DNA of 64,000 nucleotides from Dipteris shenzhenensis (taxonomy: Eukaryota > Polypodiophyta > Polypodiopsida > Gleicheniales): assembly GCA_047967505.1 (NCBI GenBank), contig CM106538.1; one strand, written 5' to 3'. Below the pieces are notes generated by a model. It was given only the letters and a program-made list of their open reading frames with translations, was not told the origin of the DNA and did not search any database. This document shows positions 1 through 9,474 of this stretch, piece by piece (the stretch's first letter is position 1; each line of letters begins with the position of its first letter). Both the position numbers and the translations under genes were made by a program.

Positions 1-385
1 AGTCTTGTATCTAGGTCCTAGGTTTTCACTGAGTTCATCAGTTTGGAAGGTGCATTGCACCTTGGTCTTATATCTCCATTTTCAAGAATAAAGTGAGCCT
101 GGATAAGGGGGGGGGGGCGTCTTGGCCCCTCAATCATATTGCAATTTCCAATGATGTCACTTTGTGTTTAAGCTGTATAAGTCTTAATTCCAGCTTAATT
201 GCAAACTCTTAAGTTCAAGTATATGTGTTTGGCAACTCGCAATCATTTCATTCAAACGCCTCTGCAAAATCCGTTGTCTGAATTGATAGAAAGCACCGAG
301 TAGTTTACAGTGTGTGTGTTCGATTCCTAGGAATTGCTTCGGATGAGACAACTTGGCTCCTTGGCATTGTTGCTATGAAGTCAAA

Positions 386-387
<2 letters not shown>
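1..387. other. Unassigned left edge
   Basis: I see no coding region or recognisable mobile-element domain here. A run of eleven G occurs at 107-117. The short open frames reaching the CT repeat have no recognisable domain before position 423. Confidence 0.5.

Positions 388-422
<35 letters not shown>
388..422. repeat. (CT)n microsatellite
   Basis: This is an uninterrupted CT dinucleotide run of 35 bases. It lies immediately before a LINE-F coding fragment and makes artificial Ser-Leu or Arg-Glu repeats in the open frames crossing it. Confidence 0.97.
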
Positions 423-426
<4 letters not shown>

Positions 427-596
427 GGCAGACTGCCATGCATGCAGCACCCTTTTGGGGAGTGACCTCTCGGCGACAAACTGGAGCAAGCTGCAAGTGA
501 TTATGGGGTCTAGGAAGATTTCAAGTAAGCCCTATGTCCCTCACCAAATAGTACATGCAGAGTTCGCCATGACACTACTTTAGATTGATGCCATCA
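423..596 (+). pseudogene. LINE-F1 fragment: ORF2 region C-terminal to the RT
   Basis: The translation matches the LINE-F2 copy around 48850-49050, in the order AAPFWG, VIMGSR, SKP-VPHQIVH-EFAM. The match needs a frame change near 480-500, so the fragment is dead. It corresponds to the part of ORF2 between the reverse transcriptase and the C-terminal zinc finger. It joins LINE-A1 sequence directly at about 597, where homology switches within a few bases from LINE-F to LINE-A. No poly(A) tail, stem-loop tail or target-site duplication is visible at the join, so the junction is probably a recombination or deletion scar. Confidence 0.6.
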
Positions 597-2522
597 GTCA
601 TGGGCCCAGGCATAGTAGAGAGAGTGTTTCTCAGCTTATAGACTCTGATGGAGTTTTGCAGTCGGATCCAAATAGTCGGATCCAAATGGAGGTCATGCGA
701 AAAGCTACAGATTTTTATGCTTCCCTTTTCTCAGCACATCTTAGTAGCAAGGCCACAGATGATGCCAGACATGTCATATGGCAGTGTATTCCTATGTTGT
801 TGAAACCAAATATGAGAGTCTCTCTTGATGCACCTTTCACCAACATAGAGCTCAAGTTTGCGTTTCTTACCCTCAATAAGGGGAAGTGCCCAGGTTCAGA
901 CGGGCTTACACCCTCTCTTTTCCTAACCTTTTGGGATATGAGAATCACATCACCTCAGCTCTTGCAGGGTGTTTGGGACTACGGTGAGATGCTTGACTCA
1001 CTTACAAGGGATCTCATACATCTAATCCCAAAAGGGGGGTGCAAAAATTAAGTGTCACAACGGAGACCTATCACAATTTTGGGCACTTGCTATATAATCT
1101 TGGCAAAAGCAATCAGCCTGCGTTTGCATCCTATACTTCCAAATCTTATCCATGATATGCAGACGGGATTTGTTCATGGCAAAAGCATTTTTTATGATAT
1201 TTTCTCTTTTTGGGAAGCTTTGGGCCATGCAGAGTGGACAAAAACTAGCCATTCTTCTCTTGGACTTTGAAAAATCCTATGACAGGGTAGATTGGGATTT
1301 CTTGGAGGGCACCCTTTATCATTTCAGATTTTCAGATGCATGGATCAAAGGGGTTTCAGCCTTGTACAGATCAGCCCACAGCCAGGTGCTTATCGGAGGG
1401 GTCAGGGGAGACAGATTTCAGATTTCCAAATCAGTCAGTCAGGGATGCCCTCTTGCACCTTTTCTTTTCCTTGTGGCTGAGGCTATGAGCATTTTTCTTA
1501 GATCTCGAGCTGACAATCTTGAGCTCAGACTACCGCTTAGACAAGAGGAGGACCTCGTTGATTGTGAGCTAGCAGATGACATTACTATTTTCTTGGAGGC
1601 CTCCTTGCAGACTCTCACTTCCTTTAGGGCAGCCTTAGACTTGTTTTGTATTGCAGCAGGTGCTCACATTAATTGGCACAAGTCCAATGGTTTTTGGATC
1701 AATGATGATGACACTCCGGACTAGGGGGCTGATTTGGGCTTCACTTGGACACAGAAGGGTTGATATCTAGGATGCCAAGTCGGGTTGGGTATCTCCTCTT
1801 CGCAATAGTTTGCTTCGGTGTTGGAGAGCATTAGGAGGAAACTCCTCTTTTGGAGTTCAGCCAGGTTGGACCTTGCATCCAGGGTGCAGGTCATTAACCA
1901 GGTTTTGCTGGCCACGGCTTGGTATGTTTGCTCTTGTTGGTGCAGCTTCAAGGATTGCATCACTCAGCTCATAAGGCCTAAAAGGAATTTTTTATGGCGT
2001 GGGCTAGTTGGCATAGCAGACACTATTGCTAGGGTGGTGTGGGAGACATTGATCCTTTCGACGCAGGAGGGGAGCCATCATAGACCCAGATTTGCAGTGT
2101 AAGGTCTTGCTTTGCAAGTTTGTGGTTAAAGGTCTTATGCCTGGGGATAAGCCTTGGAAAAAAAAATTAATTCATTGCATCCATCCTTGCTGCCCCTCCT
2201 CAGGTGGAGATTGGATGGACAGCACCAGATAGATTTTCACTTCAGCCCGTCTCAGATCTCCTACCTCCCCGCTTATGGTCGCTATTCTGAAAGCTTGGGC
2301 CAGCTTCATAAGTACCCTTCGAAGAGTTCCTCCCTCCTCTCTCGAAGAGATTGATAGGCAGCCTATCATGTGGAATGACACTAGCATGGTAGGCAGCTTG
2401 GTTTGTCTCATTATATTCAGTGGTCCACGTGGGAGAAGAGGCTTCCAAAAGATCGTCAACAGCAATTGTTCAGTCACCTCTGAGGAAGTACAAGGAGGAT
2501 ACTTCGGATAGATGCATCCTTA
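597..2522 (+). pseudogene. LINE-A1 ORF2, RT block
   Basis: This encodes remains of a LINE reverse transcriptase. Readable motifs in order are SRESVSQL (about 615), LDAPFTN-E (about 825), GKCPGSDGLTPS (about 885), LIHLIPKGG (about 1015), RPITILGTCY (about 1065), FEKSYDRVDW (RT motif A, about 1265), SQGCPLAPFLF (motif B, about 1440) and LADDITIF (motif C, about 1570). Stops and frameshifts occur near 1050, 1270, 1722 and 2100. The catalytic box reads LADD instead of the usual F/Y-ADD, as it also does in LINE-A2. Confidence 0.85.
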
Positions 2523-2691
2523 TATACCTTTGTAAGACTAGAATAAGTCCAATCATACAAATTTAGATTTTTTGTTGTTCTAAAGATAAAAAATCTACAC
2601 ATAAAATAAAAGAGAATGTGAAAGAGAAGAAAAAAGAGGTAAACAAAAACTTTTAAGAAAAACAAAAGGAAGACATACTTAGCAAGCAAAG

Positions 2692-2777
2692 CAACACTTA
2701 TGTCGTCATCAGTGCCCAACCATAAGCAGCTATACTGGGTTTCTAAAGACCCGCGGAGTCTCTTGGGCAAACCCAGT
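2692..2777 (-). ncRNA. Structured 3' segment of the PLE with hammerhead-like pieces
   Basis: On the minus strand, CTGATGA (2712-2706) is followed by a 5-bp stem CGACA/TGTTG closed by TAAG (2705-2692). That matches the catalytic box and stem II of a hammerhead ribozyme. A 7-bp pairing (2763-2769 with 2713-2719) abuts CTGATGA as a stem I would. A 9-bp pairing (2734-2742 with 2769-2777) flanks a GAAA. In a canonical hammerhead GAAA follows stem II directly; here CTTT stands there and the GAAA lies on the other side of the box, so the connectivity is not standard. Penelope-like elements are known to carry hammerheads. This may be a decayed one or a chance resemblance. Confidence 0.3.
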
Positions 2778-2903
2778 GCTTACTAAAATACGTCAAATAA
2801 ACAAAAGAGAAAGAGAACAAAAAATAAAGAAGAAAGGAAGCAAGTGACTAAGCAAAAATAAACAAGCAAGTTAAGAAACAAAATCTTCCAAAAAATTGGA
2901 ATA

Positions 2904-2906
<3 letters not shown>

Positions 2907-2935
<29 letters not shown>
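2907..2935. repeat. (CT)n microsatellite within the PLE 3' region
   Basis: A pure CT run of 29 bases is followed by an imperfect CACT/CTCACT stretch to about 2960. It lies in the non-coding 3' part of the Penelope-like fragment. Confidence 0.95.
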
Positions 2936-2939
<4 letters not shown>

Positions 2940-3082
2940 ACTCTCACTTTCACTCTCACTCTTATTTCAAACATAAAAAGCTAAATGGTCCTTTACACTT
3001 TTGTATTGTTTCCTATAAAGAGTCAAAAATACATTTCTAACTTAGAAAGCACAAGCATACTCAAACAAACTCTCTTTTGAAA

Positions 3083-3765
3083 CTAAAAGAAAAACGGGCT
3101 ATTCAGCTCCCCGCTTTTTGTTTTCAGCTTATGTTCAATCATTCTAAACATGCCTAAGGCCGATACACCAAAGATAAAAGACTTCATATCTAAGATTGTG
3201 CGTACTTTTTTCATTATTTTCCTTGGATTATACCTCTTGTGTAATAGTAAAGTGATCAAATTACTACATTGAGTGATAAAAGACTCCTTAGTTGTACAAA
3301 GGCGGGAAAATCTATGGAATTGGGAAGAAATGACTCCATATTTTGCCAAATTAGAAATGTTTGAGTCAATGTGAGGCATTTTTATAATGTGTAAATCACT
3401 ATATTCAGGTTGTTCGTGTTTATTGTATATATCAACCTCTAATCCTATGGTAGATTGACAAATTCTAAGATCTAAGAAAACACAAGAATCCCCTCTTGAA
3501 GTGCAGTTCAGTTCACAAGAGTCACGAGGATACATTCCTTCTCCAAAAGCACTAGCGTCTTTATACATAAAGTCTTGAAAGTTAGGAACATCTGGTACAA
3601 ATAAATCATCTATAAAACGCCTAACTTGGCTGGGCAGGTATTGATAGAAATAAGACATTGCATAAACTCAAATTCATAAGTGAAAAGATAAAAGTTTGCT
3701 AAAAAGACGGCACAATTAGTGCCCATGGGGATTCCTATGATTTGTCGAAAGATGACAGGCTTGTA
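3083..3765 (-). pseudogene. Penelope-like reverse transcriptase, C-terminal half
   Basis: Reading on the minus strand from about 3765, the frame shows IGIPMGTNCA and a following NFYLFTYE block. After one frameshift near 3655 come FIDDLF (catalytic motif C), YPR-CELN, FLDLRI, IYNKHEQPE, DSNISNLAKYGVISSQ and HRFSRLC. This succession (GIPMGT, then YE, then F/YIDD, then FLDL, then GV-SQ-R) is typical of Penelope-like RTs. It is unlike LINE RTs (QGCPLSP, YADD) or Ty3 RTs. The second Asp of the active site is kept. The ORF ends at 3083 in a Lys-, Ser- and Phe-rich tail. The frameshift and the missing N-terminal RT make it non-functional. Confidence 0.7.
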
Positions 3766-4124
3766 GTTTGTTCACAGTCGATGGGGGCTTTTTCGAGAAC
3801 AGGTATTCCTCTTCAGGTCATTGCTTTTCTAGGAGCACAGGAAGATGCCTTGGTCTTCTTTTGGGCATGCCTTTTCAACCCGTAAGGATCATAGGTTATG
3901 TGGAACGGGGTAAGGACTCTGCTTGGCATATAGATCCGAGCCCTCGTCTTTCTTTCTCGGGTTCATGGAGGATGTGGCTCTATGGAGGAGTCCCCATAAA
4001 GTATCTTTAGTGGGACCCCAGAGAGTGGGAATGGATTGTTGCAGGGAACCAAGAGAAGAGTCTCCCATTCTTTGGTTACATGGTCAATAATGCTAGGGGG
4101 TTCCAAATCAATTGTAGAGGTTGG
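3766..4124 (+). pseudogene. LINE-A1 ORF2, block between the RT and the zinc finger
   Basis: The translation parallels LINE-A2 at about 44810-45200: FSR-G-IPLQV-AF-GAQEDALVF, then PVRIIGYVERG, SGSWRMWLYGGVPIKYL and WDPREWEW. An internal stop near 4010 and a frame change near 3850 mark it as dead. The block ends where the LINE-B1 tail begins. Confidence 0.75.
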
Positions 4125-5435
4125 AAAGAAAAAGAAAGAAAAAAATTTTATTAGAGTCTTCGAAAGACAGATGGGTCTATGAAATTGAAAGAAAACCTGA
4201 TACGAATCACAGTAAGGGTGGAGCTACTGAAACAAACATCATCACTCGTGCAGAATCCTAAGTCTGATCATACATAATCAAATACATCTGGATGTAACAA
4301 TGAAAAGAAAAGGACTGGAGCGGAGCGGAATCCTCCGTATGTCATGTCGCCCTGACTGATGCATAGCCGGTGATGGGACGCTGGCGCCCGTCAAGGAGTG
4401 CCGTGCATCTCGGTCTCTTGGACGAGGCTCGACGCAAGACTAGAGCCACCGTGACTCCCGTGGGACATATCCCGGGTCTAAACAATGACGGGAGGTCTCC
4501 CAGAGTGATCTGTGTGTTCCCTCGACGTCTCATGTGTCGTGCTGCAGTCGTTGGGTTGGGGTCTCTGTCACGTCTGTGGCTAGAGATTGAACGATCAATG
4601 TCACTTGATGGGAAGAACTCTGTGATCCTGCTCTGAGAGGTGCCTGATGATGTGGCCAAGCCCCGTCGCCTAAGTAAGTACTCTCTGTGTCAGACCCCCT
4701 CGTGAATGAAGGCCGCGAGGCATCTCTGATCTGGGTAGGCGAGGAATCTGGAAAGGAACCTGGAGAGCTCTTTGAAGAGGCAGTGGTTAGTGACCTCGGA
4801 TCTCGTAGTACACTGGGCACCTGAAAATAAAATGCTTCTCTGACTCAACCTCCTGACAGTCGCACAATATGCATAAGTGATGCTCCCTAGGAATCCCCTC
4901 TGCTCTGCTGCTCTCTATGCGGAGGCGGTGTGATGATACCCGAAACTGTCCGATGGAGATCCGTAGTGAGTAAGGCATATGAAGCTCAGTGTACCCCGGT
5001 GGTGTGATGAATCCCTCCTCCGAAAAACGAAGACAGTAATCTCTATAGAAAGTCAGCTTCACTGGAAGCTCCCTCGGCTCCAACCAAGTCCTAAAGGTGT
5101 GTAGCTACAGGAGATCCTCTCGAATGACCTGGTTGGTGTGTGGCCCGATCGGGATGGTGGGTGGGAGTACCAGAGGGGCATCTAAACTGTACTGAAAAGG
5201 AGGTATCCTATCGATGTGGAACCCTAGTCTCACAAACCATCTGTGAGTCCGTGCATACCAGCATCGCTCATCTCCCTCTGCTGCCAACCTCAGGGAGGAA
5301 TCGAGAGCCAACCATGGCAACCTCTGTCTCCCTGATGTGCAGTCCCCATATGATCTAACCCGGTGTAGATATGTGATGGTCTGAAAGGCTGCATCTAGCT
5401 GGGGTGGAGAAGCACCAAACTCAGCCTGAATGATT
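4125..5435 (-). mobile_element. LINE-B1, 5'-truncated minus-strand copy inside LINE-A1
   Basis: The 3' end of a LINE-B element lies at its left edge. An A/G-rich tail of AAAG units (4125-4147) is followed on the minus strand by the family's terminal stem-loop. Going rightward come the 3' UTR, the zinc-finger region (minus ORF 4787-5083: GFITPPGYTELH, SLRISIGQFRVSSHRLRIES, CILCD--EVESEKHFIFRCP) and the upstream block (5105-5509: AEFGASPPQLDAAFQ, ITYLHRVRSYGD, DRIPPFQYSLDAP). LINE-A1 resumes near 5436 with about 70 bases of the target missing, so no clean target-site duplication is visible. Confidence 0.8.
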
Positions 5436-6216
5436 TGCAGAAACTCTTTTGGAGAGCTTTGGAAATCCCAAAGAATTAGAAGGATCACCTTAAGTTTTTG
5501 CCTTTGCATTCATGGAGGGATTGCAGTGAACAGTTGGAGATCCAGGTTTGGGGCTGACTCCACTTGTCCTAGGTGCTTGTCTAAGGAGGAGTCGGTCTAT
5601 CATTGCTTATGGGACTGCAGGCATGCGAGAGTCATATGGATAGGGGCTGCCACGATCAGTGGCTTGGCTCTCTTTGTCAGGACCTCAAATCTTCTATGAG
5701 TGGTAGGATGCTTCATGGGCCATCTCCATACGACAACACCTAGTCGAGCCTTGCTCATTGGAGGATGTGCCTATCTCCCGCTATAGACCAGTACATGCTG
5801 ATGTGGATTCTGCTTGGGAGATACTGGCTAGTATTACAGCTTGGAAGTTTTGGAGGGCTAGATGCACAGAGGCCTTAGATGGATCTCATGTCCACCCTTC
5901 CCACACTTTGGTCAATATTTGGGCTGACACCATTCACACATTGATGGCTAGATGGGCGAGCATGCAGGGATCTTCTCGAGTAGCCTATGCCAGGAGGGTT
6001 ATATTCCTTACGGAATGGAGGGGGCCCCCCTTTTTCTCAAAGACTACAGTAGGGTTGAGGTGGCATTTTCAGCCTCAATCTTGGTTTCTTTCTAGCTCTT
6101 TCTGAGTTTTTATTTATTCCTTTAGAGTATTTATTTTCCTCATACCCATCATGATGTATTTTTGCTTTGAGCTTGCTCACGCGGGTTTCTTTCATACTTA
6201 ATAAAAGTCTTTTTCA
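5436..6216 (+). pseudogene. LINE-A1 ORF2 C terminus (zf-RVT) and 3' UTR
   Basis: The first part (to 5699) shows LWKSQRIRRIT, IHGGIAVN-WRSRFGAD and the zinc-binding block CPRC-x11-H-x4-C, the zf-RVT type found at the C terminus of plant LINE ORF2. The second part (5758-6105) gives AWEILASITAWKFWRARCTEAL, ARRVIFLTEWRGPPFFS and LRWHFQPQSWFLSSS, which align with LINE-A2 to its last residues. A frameshift near 5690-5760 separates the two. The 3' UTR runs from 6106 to about 6216. Confidence 0.85.
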
Positions 6217-7264
6217 TGAGATTGATGAAGAATTGACGGTAATACTTCTGAGATTTTGTAGAGAACAAAAAGCTAAGAAATCAGAGTTTAGGGAAACATG
6301 GACAGTTATGGACAGCAAAAGGATTTAGTAGTCAGGGTTTATACACGTCAAGAAAGACCTAGAACCAGGGTTAGAGGAGAGACAAAAGAGGTGGTACCTA
6401 GGGAATATGAACAGAATTAAAATAAAACTAACCAAGGCTTAGAAGAGCCGTACAAATGAGTTTTTTTGAGACGGAATGCTTCAGAAGTGATGAAGTAAAT
6501 AGTTCGAGAAAGGAGAATGAAAGTCAACCAGAATTATAAAGGTATGGAGTGAAAAAACCCACACAAAAACTCTGACTCACACACTTTGTAGATAACAGCA
6601 AAAAACCACAAAAGGAGGCAACAAAATGGTGAGCAGAGGCTGAGAGAGGGCTCGGGACTGCTGCCAAAACGAAACGCGACCTGCACACAGCACAAAATGC
6701 AGGACGGGGGAGGCTGTACAGCAGACATGAGCCTATAGGTTATCTTGTGACTGATGTAGTGACACCACACCAGCACTCTTGAAACCTCTGACCTGCAAGC
6801 AAACACAAGAACTCACCAAACATGAAGAATCTGAGCAGGTTCAACCATGACACGTACAGGATACCATCCCAAATTAGGAGATGTTCCCCTCGAGCCACGA
6901 GCTGAGTTGCTGGCACGAACTCCCAACCAGATCCTGACCAGCCTCATGTCCCATACGACCAGGTGGCGCCTGGAGGCCTTGGATCTGCTACTGGCCTTGG
7001 GCTACGCTAAGATGCAGGCGTGCGTCCACGACTCAAATAGACCTAGCACTAGGAAACTTGCTCCCATCAACTCTGTGAAAACGGAACCTCTGGGCCCGTT
7101 TTATAGGCTTGGCCCCAATGCGCCAAAAATAGCGAAGATCAGAATCTCGTACCCTTGCCACTCAACCCGAGAATCAAGCTTGCCTAGCCCTAAGTCTCCC
7201 CAAGCTACCTGAGCTAGTCTTGTGTACCCCAATACATGTCAGATACTAATCCGTGCACATGACA
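6217..7264 (-). repeat. Gypsy-1 3' LTR (approximate left edge)
   Basis: On the minus strand the LTR starts TGTCATGTGC just after the polypurine tract. It runs about 1.05 kb to a terminus ending in CA; possible ends are 6217 or 6223. A weak open frame on the opposite strand (6847-7212) is most likely non-coding LTR sequence. Confidence 0.55.
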
Positions 7265-7266
7265 TA

Positions 7267-7280
7267 CTTCCCCTCCTTTA
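7267..7280 (-). other. Gypsy-1 polypurine tract
   Basis: The minus strand reads AAAGGAGGGGAAG directly before the LTR start. It overlaps the chromodomain ORF's stop codon (TAA at 7281-7279), as expected for the plus-strand primer of a Ty3/gypsy element. Confidence 0.75.
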
Positions 7281-7452
7281 AGAACTCACTCCTGAGTTCA
7301 CAAGAAAACCCAGGAATGTCCTCTGGAGGTTAGGTAATGTCTCCCATGTTGCGTCCTCCTCAAGACGATCCTTCCACTTGATCTTGTATTCCGTGATAGT
7401 TCTATTTCTGATCTGTCTTTCACGAAATTCAAGAATACTCTTAGGTTCATGT
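7279..7452 (-). pseudogene. Gypsy-1 chromodomain-like integrase C terminus
   Basis: The minus-strand frame gives PKSILEFRERQIRNRTI, then EYKIKWKDRLEEDATWETL and LQRTFLGFLV before the stop. The pattern (I-R-R--N, Y-IKWK, ATWE) is that of chromoviral chromodomains, which steer integration to marked chromatin. It is collinear with the chromodomain of Gypsy-2 (RILDRGTMQIRNRKI, ATWESV). Confidence 0.7.
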
Positions 7453-7634
7453 GAAATAAAATATAAATCATTAACTTCTATTATTTCTTAAGGAGAAACA
7501 AGCTGATCATCAGCACCCAGTAACTCTTTCAGTCTACTAACATGAAACATTGTATGTACTTTTACATCAGGAGGCAATTCTAGTTTATATGCAACTAGTC
7601 CAATTCTTTCAATAATCTTGAATGGACTGCAATA

Positions 7635-8650
7635 TCAAGGGGATAATTTCGAAACCAAATCAGTAATTAGGCTCTTGGATTCCTTGGGAATAGGTAAATA
7701 TACCATCGTCCCTTTAGAGTACTCTCTAGGTGAATAATGTCTATAAGCATAAAATCTATCCCGATCTTGGGCACTTCTAATAGACTCCTTGGCAAACTGT
7801 AATATTTCTTGCATGTTTTGCAAGAATGTCCTTGCAGCATTATGTGGAATTCCCTTGAACCCAACCATAACTGGTGACTTAGGTTGAAACCCGTACATAA
7901 GCATAAAAGGATTGTAACTAGTACTCGAATGCATTGCACTGTTGTAAGCAAATTTGATCATGGGGAGATAATCTTCCCATGAAGACTGTCTCTTAGAAAC
8001 ATATGCCCGAAGCATGTCTTCAACCAATTGGTTAACCTTCTCTGTACTGCCATCAGATTGTGAATGATCTGAGGAACTCATACTTCGAGCAGTTTCCAAC
8101 TTCTTAAAAACAAGTGTCCAAAAGTTACTTGTAAACTTAGAGTCCCTGTCATTGACTATGCGGGAAGGCAAACCATATAGCTTAAACAATTGGTCCACAA
8201 ACTCATGAGCTAACTGAACAGCTGATATGGTCGATCTAGTAGGTAAGAATCTAGCCATCTTTGTCAAATGGTCAACTATGACCCAAATGGAGTCATGACC
8301 CTTGCACGTTCTAGGAAAACCTGTAATAAAGTCCATGGAAATACTTTTCCATTTATTACCAAGGATTTGCAATGGTCCGCGCTTCTAAGGCGTTCTGCCT
8401 TAGTAAGCTGACAAACTCGGCAACCTACCACATAGCTTTCAATAAATGCACGCATCTTAGGCCAATAAAAGGTATGTTTCACAAGAGACAAGAGTCCAAT
8501 GTATACCTGGATGTCTAGCACTAGGAGCATCATGAAACTCCCACAGAATCTTGGATCGAAGATCCGAAACATCGGGCACACATATCTTTCCATTCCAGAA
8601 CAGCAAGCCATTCCTAACCATCCACTGACCTCCTGCCGCCTGTAAGCCAA
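7635..8650 (-). pseudogene. Gypsy-1 integrase
   Basis: The catalytic core on the minus strand shows SISMDFITGFP (first Asp), IVNDRDSKFTSNFW (second Asp) and SDGSTEKVNQLVEDMLRAY (Glu), followed by AYNSAMHSSTSYNPFMLMYG. Upstream, in another frame (8276-8650), HTFYWPKMRAFIESYVVGCRVCQ is part of the H2C2 zinc-binding domain. At least one frameshift near 8370 and the stop near 7635 break the gene. The DDE residues are all present. Confidence 0.85.
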
Positions 8651-9245
8651 AGCATCAACATCGTGATAGAAGCTTGAATCCCTTGGAGTTGCTGTGTCAA
8701 CCCCATTGGATTCGCATTAACCAGCTCAAGCAATGTTGTTGCATCAACCCCATTTAATTTGCGTCGAGAGCGGTGGTGAATTCACTGAAGGCAGTCTTCG
8801 CAATCAATCATTGTAGATACCCTGGTCGTCCCCTCCGTGGTAATCCATGTCGTGAGTTATTTAGAGTACCTACATTGTAGTCTGAAAATCTGGAAACGTA
8901 GTCGGCCATACATTACTTTAAGATTGAGAGTCTTTTGATTTCGATTTAAATTCCTTGATGAGCGCTACGCCCTCACAGTACATTGCCCATTTTCAATCCA
9001 TCCTAGCAGCCTTGACCTTAGCTAATTCTGTTGCCTTCTAGTTCCATTAATCTCATGTGATGATATGATATGATTGTATTAAAGTCCGCTTGAGACCCTT
9101 CAAGATCATGGCACTGGACACCACTATTAAATACATTGTAGATCTTAGACCAAAATTTTGCGAAAGAAGAAATCCATACAATATTTTGTTATACTACGAG
9201 TATGTACCCACTGCCTGGCTACGTCAAGGACTTTTTTGCGATGCC
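8651..9245. other. Unassigned segment
   Basis: I see no convincing coding region. An AT-rich stretch with ATGATATGATATGATTG near 9060-9078 resembles a decayed element end but cannot be assigned. Confidence 0.4.
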
Positions 9246-9445
9246 TTAATACTTCCTTAGGCAGGCTGCCAGTTTCTTAGCTGGCTATTCCAAGAGGGTT
9301 TTAAGGCTGGCCTCATTGTTGCTGTATTTTTGCCTGATATGCATGTATACTTGGCAATGGAGGAGCACATGTTCCTCCATTGCCCACTGCTCAATCCATC
9401 TGACCCCTTCTCTATGCCTTCCAATGGTTTTGTGGCCTCCATTGC
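9246..9445 (+). pseudogene. Possible LINE zinc-finger scrap
   Basis: One plus-strand frame ends in MHVYLAMEEHMFLHCPL, which resembles the H-FLHCP half of LINE C-terminal zinc fingers. The first Cys pair is not present and nothing upstream confirms it, so this is a weak call. Confidence 0.3.
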
Positions 9446-9448
9446 CCT

Positions 9449-9474
9449 AGAGAGAGAGAGAGAGAGAGAGAGAG
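9449..9474. repeat. (AG)n microsatellite
   Basis: A pure AG run of 26 bases is followed by an A-rich AAAC/AAACC stretch to about 9530. Confidence 0.95.

Larger units (their letters stand above)
2523..3765 (-). mobile_element. Penelope-like element fragment (3' part), inserted in LINE-A1
   Basis: A minus-strand retroelement of the Penelope-like class interrupts LINE-A1; the LINE homology stops near 2522 and resumes near 3766. Its 5' end is truncated inside the RT palm. The RT segment is followed by about 560 bases without a recognisable ORF. I find no GIY-YIG endonuclease motif downstream of the RT, so this is either an endonuclease-lacking type or a copy that has lost that domain. A structured segment with hammerhead-like pieces lies in the 3' part (2692-2777). 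No target-site duplication could be defined. The class call rests on RT motifs read by eye. Confidence 0.65.
597..6216 (+). mobile_element. LINE-A1, degenerate 5'-truncated L1-like element, interrupted twice
   Basis: This is a decayed copy of the LINE-A family, compared here with the well-preserved copy at 41336-46077. Three blocks remain in order: 597-2522 (end of the linker plus RT), 3766-4124 (post-RT region) and 5436-6216 (zinc finger, C terminus and 3' UTR). The first gap holds a Penelope-like element and the second holds LINE-B1, both on the minus strand. The 3' UTR shares with LINE-A2 the stretch around GAGCTTGCTC and CGCGGGTTT, ending near AGTCTTTTTCATG. The poly(A) tail is missing, because a chromovirus LTR begins at that point. 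Confidence 0.85.
6217..8650 (-). mobile_element. Gypsy-1: 3' part of a Ty3/gypsy chromovirus
   Basis: This minus-strand fragment contains, in transcriptional order, an integrase with its H2C2 finger (8650-7635), a chromodomain-like C terminus (about 7450-7279), a polypurine tract (7280-7267) and the 3' LTR (7264 down to about 6217). RT, RNase H and gag are absent, so the element is cut off near 8650. The left LTR edge abuts the LINE-A1 3' end, which suggests insertion into the LINE tail. The second LTR is missing, so age and target-site duplication cannot be judged. Confidence 0.8.

Noticed and set aside
312-583. Ser-Leu and Arg-Glu repeat ORFs over the CT run
   Set aside because: They are translations of a microsatellite; only the part after 423 has homology to a LINE.
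2692-2712. Calling a functional hammerhead ribozyme
   Set aside because: GAAA does not follow stem II and the stems interleave, so the canonical core cannot form as written; kept only as a finding.
6847-7212. 121-codon plus-strand ORF
   Set aside because: It lies antisense within the Gypsy-1 LTR and has no recognisable domain.
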